A DNA stretch of 64,000 bases, taken from positions 1,612,001-1,676,000 of the forward strand of contig NZ_JACOPE010000001.1 of assembly GCF_014287355.1 (NCBI RefSeq), read 5' to 3'. The translations under genes and the position numbers were made by a program. The notes under the pieces were generated by a model. The model was given only the letters and a program-made list of their open reading frames with translations, searched no databases and was not told where the DNA came from. This document shows, piece after piece, positions 48,879 to 56,761 of this stretch. The stretch is from Ruminococcus hominis. GTDB taxonomy: Bacteria; Bacillota; Clostridia; Lachnospirales; Lachnospiraceae. Position 1 is the stretch's first letter. Each line of letters starts with the position of its first letter.

Positions 48879-49310
48879 TTATTTCCATTGAAAAATAGAA
48901 ATTCCTATCAAAGCTAAAACTAATCCTCCTATTTTCCGCCAGCTGAAGGGTTCTTTATCTACCCCAAACATTCCAAATAATTCTATTAAATATGCAACGA
49001 ACAACTGTGCGATTACAATCAGAAGTGCTGCCTTAGCCGGTCCTAATGCATCCATACTTTTTATAACTGTCAATGTTATACCTGCTCCAATCACACCTCC
49101 AAGCAAGAGATATCTAGGCTCAACTTTTCCAATTGACAGAATATCATCCCTTCCTGCAATAAGCCAGCCTAAAATACATACAAGAAATGCTGTTAATTGC
49201 ACCCATACATTAGAAACCCACATTCCTGTAGTTTCCGTTACTTTGGTGTTAAATACACCTTGTACACTCATTAAGGCTCCCGACAATAACGCAATTAAAA
49301 AACCAATCAT
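48879..49310 (-). CDS. DMT-family transporter, YdcZ (DUF606) type
   Basis: About 143 residues with five hydrophobic helices. LIALLSGALMSVQGVFNTKV, QLTAFLVCILGWLI and GPAKAALLIVIAQLFVAYLIELFGMFG are typical of the YdcZ half-size drug/metabolite transporters, which likely work as dimers. The ATG at 49310 is preferred to 49319 because GGAGG lies only one base before the latter. It follows argD without a strong terminator, so may be part of the arginine operon. Substrate unknown. Confidence 0.85.
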   Translation of the reverse strand: MIGFLIALLSGALMSVQGVFNTKVTETTGMWVSNVWVQLTAFLVCILGWLIAGRDDILSIGKVEPRYLLLGGVIGAGITLTVIKSMDALGPAKAALLIVIAQLFVAYLIELFGMFGVDKEPFSWRKIGGLVLALIGISIFQWK

Positions 49311-49373
49311 CAAAAACATACCTCCACCATCTTCTTTCTTACATGGTATGTCCTGATAATTGGTTTTTATGCA

Positions 49374-50558
49374 CTATTTTGCAAATGCAATTTCTAATTT
49401 TTCAATCATTTCATCTATCTGTTCTTTTGTAATTATAAGAGGCGGTACAAAACGAATTGTATTTCCCTTTGCTGTAATGATCAATAGTCCTGCTTCGTGA
49501 GCTTTTGTTATTATATCTCCGGCTGGTTTTGTTAATTCAATCCCCTGAATCAGTCCCTTTCCTCTGCATTCTTTTACAAAGTCATATTTTTGGACTAATT
49601 TTTCCAGACAAATTGAAAGATATTCTCCCATTTCCTTCACGTGATCAACAATCTGTTCTTTCTGGAAAATATCAATAACTGTTTTTACAGCTGTACAGGC
49701 AAGTGGATTTCCACCATAGGTAGAACCATGATCTCCTGCTTCCATGGAGTATTTTGCAACTTCCTCAGTCATAGCAAATGCTCCTACCGGTATTCCGTTT
49801 CCAATTGCTTTCGCCATTGTCATGATATCAGGTTTAATATTGTACTCCTGCCATGCAAACATATATCCTGTTCTTGCCATTCCGCATTGAATTTCATCGC
49901 AGATCATCAAAATGTCATTTTTACTACAAAGTTCACGGATACCCTCCATAAATTCTTTTGTCGCTGGATAAATTCCGCCTTCTCCTTGCAGTGGTTCAAG
50001 AATGATCGCACATGTTTTATCATTTACTAAAGCTTTAACGCTTTCCAGATTGTTATATTCTGCAAATTTAACTCCCGGAAGCAATGGTTCAAATGGGGTG
50101 CGATAATGTTCGGTCCCTGTCACTGAAACTGCTCCTATGGAACGTCCATGGAAAGAATTCTGCATTGCTATGATTTCATATCTTCCTGATTCTTTTGTAT
50201 ATGCATATTTTCGTGCGGATTTTAAAGCTCCTTCAATTGCCTCTGTTCCACTATTCGTGAAAAATACACGATCCATTCCGGAAATTTCATTTAATTTCTT
50301 TGCAGCTTCACCACAACTTTCATGGAAATATAAGTTAGACGTATGACATAACAAATCTATTTGTTTTTTTAAGGCATCTTTCAATTCTTTATTACTATAT
50401 CCAAGACCACAAACTGCAATTCCTGCAGCAAAATCCAGATATTTTTTACCCTCTGCATCATATAAATAAACGTCTTCTCCGTGATCTAATATGATTGGAA
50501 AACGATTATATACATGTAAAAGATTTTCTTCTGCTTCTGCTATTTTATTGTTCACCAT
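49374..50558 (-). CDS. argD: Acetylornithine aminotransferase
   Basis: About 394 residues, class III PLP aminotransferase. Seen: [60 protein letters not shown] and the PLP lysine in [17 protein letters not shown]. It converts acetylglutamate semialdehyde to acetylornithine. The ATG at 50558 overlaps argB by 14 bases; the long frame upstream is an extension into argB. Part of argC-GNAT-argJ-argB-argD. Confidence 0.95.
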   Translation of the reverse strand: MVNNKIAEAEENLLHVYNRFPIILDHGEDVYLYDAEGKKYLDFAAGIAVCGLGYSNKELKDALKKQIDLLCHTSNLYFHESCGEAAKKLNEISGMDRVFFTNSGTEAIEGALKSARKYAYTKESGRYEIIAMQNSFHGRSIGAVSVTGTEHYRTPFEPLLPGVKFAEYNNLESVKALVNDKTCAIILEPLQGEGGIYPATKEFMEGIRELCSKNDILMICDEIQCGMARTGYMFAWQEYNIKPDIMTMAKAIGNGIPVGAFAMTEEVAKYSMEAGDHGSTYGGNPLACTAVKTVIDIFQKEQIVDHVKEMGEYLSICLEKLVQKYDFVKECRGKGLIQGIELTKPAGDIITKAHEAGLLIITAKGNTIRFVPPLIITKEQIDEMIEKLEIAFAK

Positions 50559-51447
50559 GATAATACTTGCTTTCCTCCCCATCCAAAATAGCTGTGCCAA
50601 TTCCTTTATTCGTAAATATTTCAAGAAGAACACAGTGTGGAATTCTTCCATCTAAAATATGTACTCTGGATACACCATTTTCAATTGCTTCAATACAGTT
50701 ATTTAATTTCGGAAGCATGCCGCCTCCGATATATCCATCAGAGATTAATTTTTTTGCTTCTTTTACCGTTAATTCAGATATCAATGTTTTAGGATCCTCA
50801 GGATTTTTATAAACACCTTCAATATCTGTTAAAAATGCCAGTTTTTCAGCTTTGACAGCACGAGCTATTGCACATGCGGCATCATCGGCATTAATGTTAT
50901 ATGTATTGTATTCATCATCCAGACCAATCGGACAGATGATTGGAAGAAAGTCTTTTTCTAAAAGATCGTATAAGATGTCAGCATTTACTTTTTTAACATC
51001 ACCGACAAATCCAATATCCTCTCCATTTGAATATTTCTTTTCTACTTTTAAAAGACCGCCATCTTTGCCACTGATTCCAATTGCACGTACGCCAAGTTCT
51101 TCGACAAGCTGAACAAGACTTTTATTTACTTTTCCAAGAACCATTTCAGCTACTTCCATTGTATCTTCATCAGTCACACGTAATCCATTGATAAATTTGG
51201 GCTCCATTCCTACTTTTTCAACCCATTTACTGATTTCTTTTCCCCCACCATGTACAATGATCGGTTTGAAACCAACTAATTTTAAAAGTGTAACATCTTC
51301 GATTACTTTCTTTTTCAACTCTTCATCTACCATTGCACTTCCGCCATACTTAATAACAATGATCTTACGGTTAAAACGTTGGATATATGGAAGTGCTTCA
51401 ATTAATACGCTTGCTTTTTCCAAATATTGATTCATATTTTCATTCAT
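50545..51447 (-). CDS. argB: Acetylglutamate kinase
   Basis: About 300 residues from the ATG at 51447 with AAAAGGAGAG upstream. Amino acid kinase fold: [32 protein letters not shown], and [11 protein letters not shown] near the end. Second step of arginine synthesis. The N-terminal helix ([18 protein letters not shown]) is that of the hexameric, arginine-inhibited form, so it is probably the feedback-controlled enzyme of this pathway. Confidence 0.96.
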   Translation of the reverse strand: MNENMNQYLEKASVLIEALPYIQRFNRKIIVIKYGGSAMVDEELKKKVIEDVTLLKLVGFKPIIVHGGGKEISKWVEKVGMEPKFINGLRVTDEDTMEVAEMVLGKVNKSLVQLVEELGVRAIGISGKDGGLLKVEKKYSNGEDIGFVGDVKKVNADILYDLLEKDFLPIICPIGLDDEYNTYNINADDAACAIARAVKAEKLAFLTDIEGVYKNPEDPKTLISELTVKEAKKLISDGYIGGGMLPKLNNCIEAIENGVSRVHILDGRIPHCVLLEIFTNKGIGTAILDGEESKYYHGEQ

Positions 51448-51463
51448 AGTGGTTTCTCTCCTT

Positions 51464-52687
51464 TTAGCTTCTGTAATCTGCATTGATGTCTATGTAACCA
51501 TGTGTTAAGTCGCAGCCCCAGGCTGTTGCTTGTTCATTTCCTTCTTTTAAGTCTGCAATTGCGGTTACTTCCGGCTCAGAAAGAATCATGGTTGCTTTTT
51601 CTTCATCAAAATCAAGTCCTACACCATCCTTGATAAGCTGAATCTTTCCTGCCGCACTTTCAAAGAACAAGTCAACCTTATCCTGTTCAAAATTTTCACC
51701 GGAATATCCCATTGCACATAAGATTCTTCCCCAGTTTGCATCATGTCCTGCAATAGCTGTTTTGGTCAGATTGGAACATACAACAGATTTTGCAAGTACC
51801 TTTGCCTGTTTTTTTGATTTTGCGCCAACTATTTTGACTTCAAATAATGCTGTAGCACCTTCTCCATCACCGGCCATTTTCTTTGCAAGGGTTTCATTTA
51901 CAAAATGAAGAGCTTCTAAAAACAACTGATACTCTGCTGTACCACAATGGATTTTTGGATTCTTTGCCATTCCATTTGCAAGTACAAGAACGGTATCATT
52001 TGTAGATGTATCTCCATCTACAGAAATCATATTGTAGGTATCTTTTACATCTGCCTTTAATGCCTTTACCAGGGCTTTTTTTGTAATTGCGGCGTCTGTT
52101 GTAATGTAAGAAAGCATTGTGCACATATTCGGATGAATCATACCAGAACCTTTTGCCATGCCACCGACTGTGACTGTTTTTCCACCAATTTCAATTGTAA
52201 CGGCAATCTCTTTTTCTTTTGTATCCGTCGTCATAATTGCTTTTGCTGCCAAATGTCCTGCCTCTCGGGTCGCTTGTTTTGTATCTGCAAGTTTTTCAAT
52301 TCCAGCAGTTACTTTATCCATCGGCATCTGCATTCCTATAACCCCGGTAGAACCAATCAGAACTCCATTTGCATCTACGCCCATAACTTCTGCTGCTTTT
52401 TTAGCTGTTTCACTGCAATAGCGAAGCCCTTTTTCGCCGGTACATGCATTTGCAATTCCTGAATTAACCACAACAACATGTGATTTTACACCACTTTCCA
52501 CAACCGTTTTATCCCAGATAACCGGAGCTGCCTTTACCAGATTTGTTGTAAATGCACCTGCTGTTTTACATGGCTTTTTACTATAGATCATAGCCATGTC
52601 TGTTCTTCCCTGATATTTAATTCCTGCTGCTGCAGAAGCTGCTTCAAACCCTTTTGCAGATGTTACACCGCCATCTATAATCTTCAT
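51464..52687 (-). CDS. argJ: Bifunctional glutamate N-acetyltransferase / ornithine acetyltransferase
   Basis: 407 residues. Self-cleaving Ntn-type enzyme; the cut site and nucleophile threonine lie in [20 protein letters not shown] (CT-ML junction). It recycles the acetyl group from acetylornithine to glutamate and so makes the pathway cyclic. [19 protein letters not shown] and [13 protein letters not shown] are further motifs. GAGGAGG precedes the ATG. 16 bases separate it from argB. Confidence 0.96.
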   Translation of the reverse strand: MKIIDGGVTSAKGFEAASAAAGIKYQGRTDMAMIYSKKPCKTAGAFTTNLVKAAPVIWDKTVVESGVKSHVVVVNSGIANACTGEKGLRYCSETAKKAAEVMGVDANGVLIGSTGVIGMQMPMDKVTAGIEKLADTKQATREAGHLAAKAIMTTDTKEKEIAVTIEIGGKTVTVGGMAKGSGMIHPNMCTMLSYITTDAAITKKALVKALKADVKDTYNMISVDGDTSTNDTVLVLANGMAKNPKIHCGTAEYQLFLEALHFVNETLAKKMAGDGEGATALFEVKIVGAKSKKQAKVLAKSVVCSNLTKTAIAGHDANWGRILCAMGYSGENFEQDKVDLFFESAAGKIQLIKDGVGLDFDEEKATMILSEPEVTAIADLKEGNEQATAWGCDLTHGYIDINADYRS

Positions 52688-52715
52688 GTGTCTTCCTCCT
52701 CATATATAAGTGCAT

Positions 52716-53165
52716 TTACTGTTCATTGAATGCCGTTATATTTTCTTCATTTAATACAAATTCATAATAATTTAAATCTTTTCGTTCAGTCCATTCTATT
52801 GTATTCCAGAACGCATTTCCGATATCATTAACAGTAAATGCGATCAATGAGACTTTATTAATCTTCTCCCTTTTTAAAGCCTGCATAGCATATACAACCA
52901 TTGCTTTTCCAATACCGTGGCGACGATATTTTTCATCCACGCAAACATGATAAAGACAACCACGTCGTCCATCGTGCCCGCATAAAATACTACCCACGAT
53001 TTTGTTATCTATTTCTGCTACGACACTTGTAGTCGGGTTACGTTTTAAAAAACGTTCTACCCCTTCTTTTGAATCATCAATACTTCGTATTCCAAAACCT
53101 TTAATTGTCATCCAAAGTGCATGAACCTGCTCAAAATCTTCTATTGTCATTGTGCGGATTGTCAT
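52716..53165 (-). CDS. GNAT-family N-acetyltransferase within the arginine operon
   Basis: 149 residues. Acetyl-CoA motif A is visible in CVDEKYRRHGIGKAMV, and the N-terminus (IRTMTIEDFEQVHALW) is the standard GNAT start. It lies between argC (11-base gap) and argJ in an otherwise complete acetylated-arginine pathway. Position suggests an auxiliary N-acetylglutamate synthase that starts the argJ cycle, but an unrelated acetyltransferase is equally possible. Confidence 0.85.
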   Translation of the reverse strand: MTIRTMTIEDFEQVHALWMTIKGFGIRSIDDSKEGVERFLKRNPTTSVVAEIDNKIVGSILCGHDGRRGCLYHVCVDEKYRRHGIGKAMVVYAMQALKREKINKVSLIAFTVNDIGNAFWNTIEWTERKDLNYYEFVLNEENITAFNEQ

Positions 53166-53176
53166 CTTCGTACCTC

Positions 53177-54217
53177 CTATGGAAACATTGGAACAAGTTC
53201 CAAGCCTTCTGACTCTTTTAAACCGAACATCAGGTTCATATTCTGAACCGCCTGTCCAGCGGCTCCTTTTACCAGATTGTCTATTGCTCCCATCATAATA
53301 ATTCTGTTTGTTCGCGGATCAATTTTGAAATTAATATCTACATAGTTGCTTCCTTCTACCCATTTTGTTTCAGGGCATACATCTTTTTCCAACACTCGGA
53401 TAAATTTCTCATTTGCATAATATTTATCATATATTGCTTTGACTTCGTCATAAGTTACATCTTTTGTTAATTTTGCATATTCTGTTGCAAGAATCCCACG
53501 ATTCATCGGAACAAGATGCGGTGTGAAATTCAAGACAACTTTCTCACCAGATGCATATCCAAGCTGTTCTTCAATTTCTGGTGTATGTCTATGCGTTGCA
53601 ACTCCATAGGCTTTCATATTTTCATTTACTTCACAAAATAGATTTGCAACTTTTGCGCTTCTTCCTGCACCGGATGTACCTGATTTTGCATCTATGATTA
53701 ATGTGCTCATATCAATAATGCCCTCTTTTGCCAGTGGGTAGGCAGTTAAAATGGAACATGTTGTGTAACACCCTGGATTTGCTACCAATCTTGCATTTTT
53801 AACATCTTCTCGATTAATTTCACAAAGCCCATATACAGCTTCTTCAATAAATTGCGGACTTTTATGCTCGATTCCATACCATTTTTCATATGTAGCAACA
53901 TCTTTGATTCGGAAATCTGCACTTAAATCAATAATTTTTACTTTTGAAAGTATGTTTTCATTTACTAACGATGCACATAAGCCTTGCGGTGTTGCTGTAA
54001 AAATGACATCGACCTGGCTTGCAAGTTTCTCCATATTATCATCCATACAAGTTGCATCAACAATCTGAAACATATTCTGATAAACAGACGCATATTTTTG
54101 ATCAATGTAACTTCTTGAACCAAACCATTTAATCTCCGCCTCTTTATGTCCTGTCAAAATTCGAACTAATTCTCCGCCTGCGTATCCTGTTGCACCAATA
54201 ATTCCTACTTTTATCAT
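53177..54217 (-). CDS. argC: N-acetyl-gamma-glutamyl-phosphate reductase
   Basis: 346 residues. Rossmann loop IIGATGYAGGELVRIL, catalytic Cys in VANPGCYTTCS and the C-terminal domain with TPHLVPMNRGILATEY. Third step of arginine synthesis. First gene of the arginine operon, with an AAGGAAGGAAGG ribosome binding site and a promoter/operator region about 110-140 bases upstream. Confidence 0.96.
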   Translation of the reverse strand: MIKVGIIGATGYAGGELVRILTGHKEAEIKWFGSRSYIDQKYASVYQNMFQIVDATCMDDNMEKLASQVDVIFTATPQGLCASLVNENILSKVKIIDLSADFRIKDVATYEKWYGIEHKSPQFIEEAVYGLCEINREDVKNARLVANPGCYTTCSILTAYPLAKEGIIDMSTLIIDAKSGTSGAGRSAKVANLFCEVNENMKAYGVATHRHTPEIEEQLGYASGEKVVLNFTPHLVPMNRGILATEYAKLTKDVTYDEVKAIYDKYYANEKFIRVLEKDVCPETKWVEGSNYVDINFKIDPRTNRIIMMGAIDNLVKGAAGQAVQNMNLMFGLKESEGLELVPMFP

Positions 54218-54298
54218 GAATCAACCTTCCTTCCTTTATCCTATAATGTTCAGATATTTATCTCTCGCCTCATTTCCAAGCAAATGAAAACATTATTA

Positions 54299-54327
54299 TA
54301 TGCATATTTATTTTGAATTTATGCATA
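54299..54327. promoter_or_regulatory. Paired TATGCATA sites, likely ArgR operator
   Basis: Two identical palindromic 8-mers (54299-54306 and 54320-54327) 21 bases centre to centre, directly downstream of the argC -10 box. The TTTGAATTTATGCATAA part resembles the Bacillus ARG box, and 21 bases is the usual spacing of paired ARG boxes. Confidence 0.45.
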
Positions 54328-54356
54328 AGTATACACCTGTTATGTATAATATGCAA
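54328..54356 (-). promoter_or_regulatory. argC operon promoter
   Basis: TTGCAT (54351-54356) and TATACT (54328-54333) with a 17-base spacer, minus strand. The transcript leader is about 105 bases. Confidence 0.75.
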
Positions 54357-54363
54357 GGGGAAA

Positions 54364-54406
54364 AATCAGATTTATTGTTTTATATATAATGACTAAACAA
54401 TAAATC
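54364..54406 (-). terminator. proB-proA terminator
   Basis: A 12-base perfect stem (54369-54380 with 54395-54406, GATTTATTGTTT) is followed on the minus strand by TGATTTTT. A further G/C stretch (CCCC/GGGG) can extend the stem. It sits only a few bases before the argC promoter. Confidence 0.75.
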
Positions 54407-54426
54407 CAACTTTCCCCCTTTTTTTG

Positions 54427-55677
54427 TTATTTTCGAATTTGTCCATTTCCGAAAATAATATATTTTGTTGTAGTTAATGCTTCTAATCCCATAGGTCCGC
54501 GTGCATGCAATTTTTGCGTGCTGATTCCAATTTCTGCTCCAAACCCAAACTCAAATCCATCTGTAAATCTTGTAGATGCATTTACATAAACAGCTGCAGC
54601 ATCAATTTCATTTTGGAATTGTAAAGCATGTTCATAATTTTGCGTAATGATTGATTCTGAATGTCCTGTATTGTAGCGGTTTATATGTTCAATTGCCTGA
54701 TCCATTGAATCCACAATCTTCATTGAAATGATAGCATCCAGATATTCTGTTCCCCAATCTTCTTCTGTCGCCGGCCAAATATCATCACTGATTTTTTGTG
54801 CACGTTCATCTCCACGCACTTCAACACCATGATTTTTCAGGCACTGCACAATTTGTGGGACAGCAAGTTCTGCAACTTTCTCATGGATCACAAGTGATTC
54901 ACATGCATTACACACACCCATTCTCTGAGTTTTTGCATTTTCAATGATTTCTGTTGCCATATTTAAATCAGCACTCTCATCTACATATATATGACAATTT
55001 CCTGTTCCTGTTTCGATAACAGGAACAGTGCTGTTATTAACAACATTTGCTATTAATCCGGCACCACCACGAGGAATTAATACATCGATCAGACCATGTA
55101 ATTTCATCATATCTGAAACAACTTCTCGACTTGTATCTTCAACAAGCAAAATCAAATCCTGTGGCAGTTTTTCTTTCATCAAGCCTTCTTTAATTACCTT
55201 TACAATTGCGAGATTCGAATGGATTGCATCACTTCCGCCTCGAAGAATCACCGCATTTCCAGTTTTAAAGCATAAACCAAATGCATCAGCTGTCACATTT
55301 GGCCGGGATTCATAAATAATTCCGACAACTCCAAGAGGCACTCTTTTCTTTCCAATTTGAAGTCCGTTTGGTCGTGTTTTCATGCCCAAAACCTCTCCAA
55401 TAGGATCTTCTAATGCTGCAATCTGGCACAAACCTTCTGCCATTGCTTCTATTCTCGATTCAGTTAACTGCAAACGATCTATTAAAGATTCTTTTACGCC
55501 TTTTTCTTTTGCAGCTTCTACATCTTTTGTATTTTCTTCCAACAAATATGCTTTTTGTCGAATCAGTTCTTCAGCTACAGTAATGAGTCCTCGATTTTTT
55601 GCATCTGTTCCTAATTTAGCCCCTTCTCTTGATGCAGATTTTGCACGTCTACCAAGTATTTCCATATAATTTTCCAT
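54427..55677 (-). CDS. proA: Glutamate-5-semialdehyde dehydrogenase
   Basis: 416 residues, aldehyde dehydrogenase fold. It reduces glutamyl-5-phosphate to the semialdehyde in proline synthesis. Motifs: [20 protein letters not shown] and the catalytic cysteine in [16 protein letters not shown]. The ATG follows GGGAGG, which lies inside the last codons of proB; the genes overlap by 29 bases and are probably coupled. Confidence 0.97.
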   Translation of the reverse strand: MENYMEILGRRAKSASREGAKLGTDAKNRGLITVAEELIRQKAYLLEENTKDVEAAKEKGVKESLIDRLQLTESRIEAMAEGLCQIAALEDPIGEVLGMKTRPNGLQIGKKRVPLGVVGIIYESRPNVTADAFGLCFKTGNAVILRGGSDAIHSNLAIVKVIKEGLMKEKLPQDLILLVEDTSREVVSDMMKLHGLIDVLIPRGGAGLIANVVNNSTVPVIETGTGNCHIYVDESADLNMATEIIENAKTQRMGVCNACESLVIHEKVAELAVPQIVQCLKNHGVEVRGDERAQKISDDIWPATEEDWGTEYLDAIISMKIVDSMDQAIEHINRYNTGHSESIITQNYEHALQFQNEIDAAAVYVNASTRFTDGFEFGFGAEIGISTQKLHARGPMGLEALTTTKYIIFGNGQIRK

Positions 55678-56629
55678 AATTACCTCCCATGTGCTCTTCG
55701 TTTTGAATGAGCTCTGTAGTTTTATGCTCCTCTGACTTTCCTTCTGATTTCTTAAAATTCTTTACTTGCCGACGAAACTTCGCCCTTTCTGGAGCTAGTT
55801 CATTTTCCATCAGTTTTCCATGCTCTTTTGAAAGAAAAAGAGTTCCTATTTTTTTCCCTGCCATAATATCATTAATTGCATAAATATTATCCCCATTTGC
55901 AATAATCATATCTGCTCCGGCACTGGTTGCAATTTTAGCTGCATTCACCTTTGTCATCATACCCCCAGTTCCAAAATCACTTGCAGAACCTCCTGCCATT
56001 GCTTCCAATGACTCATCAATTTCAACTACTGTATGAATAAACCTTGCATTTTGATTCTTTTTTGGATCCGCTGTATACATGCCCTCAATATCAGACATAA
56101 GAATTAATAAATCCGCATCAACAAGTTCCGCTACATTTGCCGCAAGCGTGTCGTTATCTCCAAAATTACCATATGCCAGTTCATCTACTGAAATAGCATC
56201 ATTTTCATTTACGATTGGTACAACATTCATTCGAAGTAATTCATCAAAAGTCTGCCTTGCATTCTTTCGACATTCTTTATTTGTGATAGATTCTTTCGTC
56301 AACAGAACCTGTGCTGTCAGTTGGCTATATTCGTTAAATAATTTTTCATAAATCATCATTAATCTTCCTTGTCCTACTGCCGCACAAGCTTGCTTTGCTG
56401 CCTCCGTTTCAGGCTTGTGTTCCATACCAAGGGCCTTTCGACCAACTCCTACTGCACCGGAAGATACAACGATTACTTCTTTCCCTTTATTCCTCAAATT
56501 AATTAATATTCTTACAAATTTTTCCAATTTATCCAGGTTTATATTGCCTGTTTCTTCATAGGTAATTGTTGTTGTCCCGACTTTAATTACGATTCGATTT
56601 TTCTCATCCAGTATTTGCTTTCTATCCAT
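55649..56629 (-). CDS. proB: Glutamate 5-kinase, short form without PUA domain
   Basis: About 326 residues from the ATG at 56629 (GGAGA upstream). Amino acid kinase domain: [58 protein letters not shown] motifs and [13 protein letters not shown]. The PUA domain of E. coli ProB is absent. The last 50 residues ([21 protein letters not shown]) form a charged tail without known counterpart, ending inside proA. Confidence 0.93.
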   Translation of the reverse strand: MDRKQILDEKNRIVIKVGTTTITYEETGNINLDKLEKFVRILINLRNKGKEVIVVSSGAVGVGRKALGMEHKPETEAAKQACAAVGQGRLMMIYEKLFNEYSQLTAQVLLTKESITNKECRKNARQTFDELLRMNVVPIVNENDAISVDELAYGNFGDNDTLAANVAELVDADLLILMSDIEGMYTADPKKNQNARFIHTVVEIDESLEAMAGGSASDFGTGGMMTKVNAAKIATSAGADMIIANGDNIYAINDIMAGKKIGTLFLSKEHGKLMENELAPERAKFRRQVKNFKKSEGKSEEHKTTELIQNEEHMGGNYGKLYGNTW

Positions 56630-56723
56630 ACCAATTCTCCGTTTGTGGATTCCCAACATCCATTCCTTCTATATTATATTCTACTTCTTTTGTACTTTAC
56701 TCTGTTAAACTCTACTCTTACAA

Positions 56724-56752
56724 ATTCTTACTCACATTTCTCTATTTGTCAA
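56724..56752 (-). promoter_or_regulatory. Probable proB-proA promoter
   Basis: A perfect TTGACA (56747-56752) is followed 16-17 bases later by TAAGAA/AAGAAT. The -35 box lies about 10 bases after the stop of the GTPase gene. Confidence 0.5.
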
Positions 56753-56761
56753 GTAGTTGTA

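Noticed and set aside
54364..54420. A plus-strand terminator (stem followed by seven T) at 54,410-54,426.
   Set aside because: No plus-strand gene precedes it; the same stem works better as the proA terminator on the minus strand.
56660..56740. Pyrimidine-rich, roughly 11-base-periodic CTAC/TTAC motifs upstream of proB.
   Set aside because: The units are too degenerate to call a repeat.
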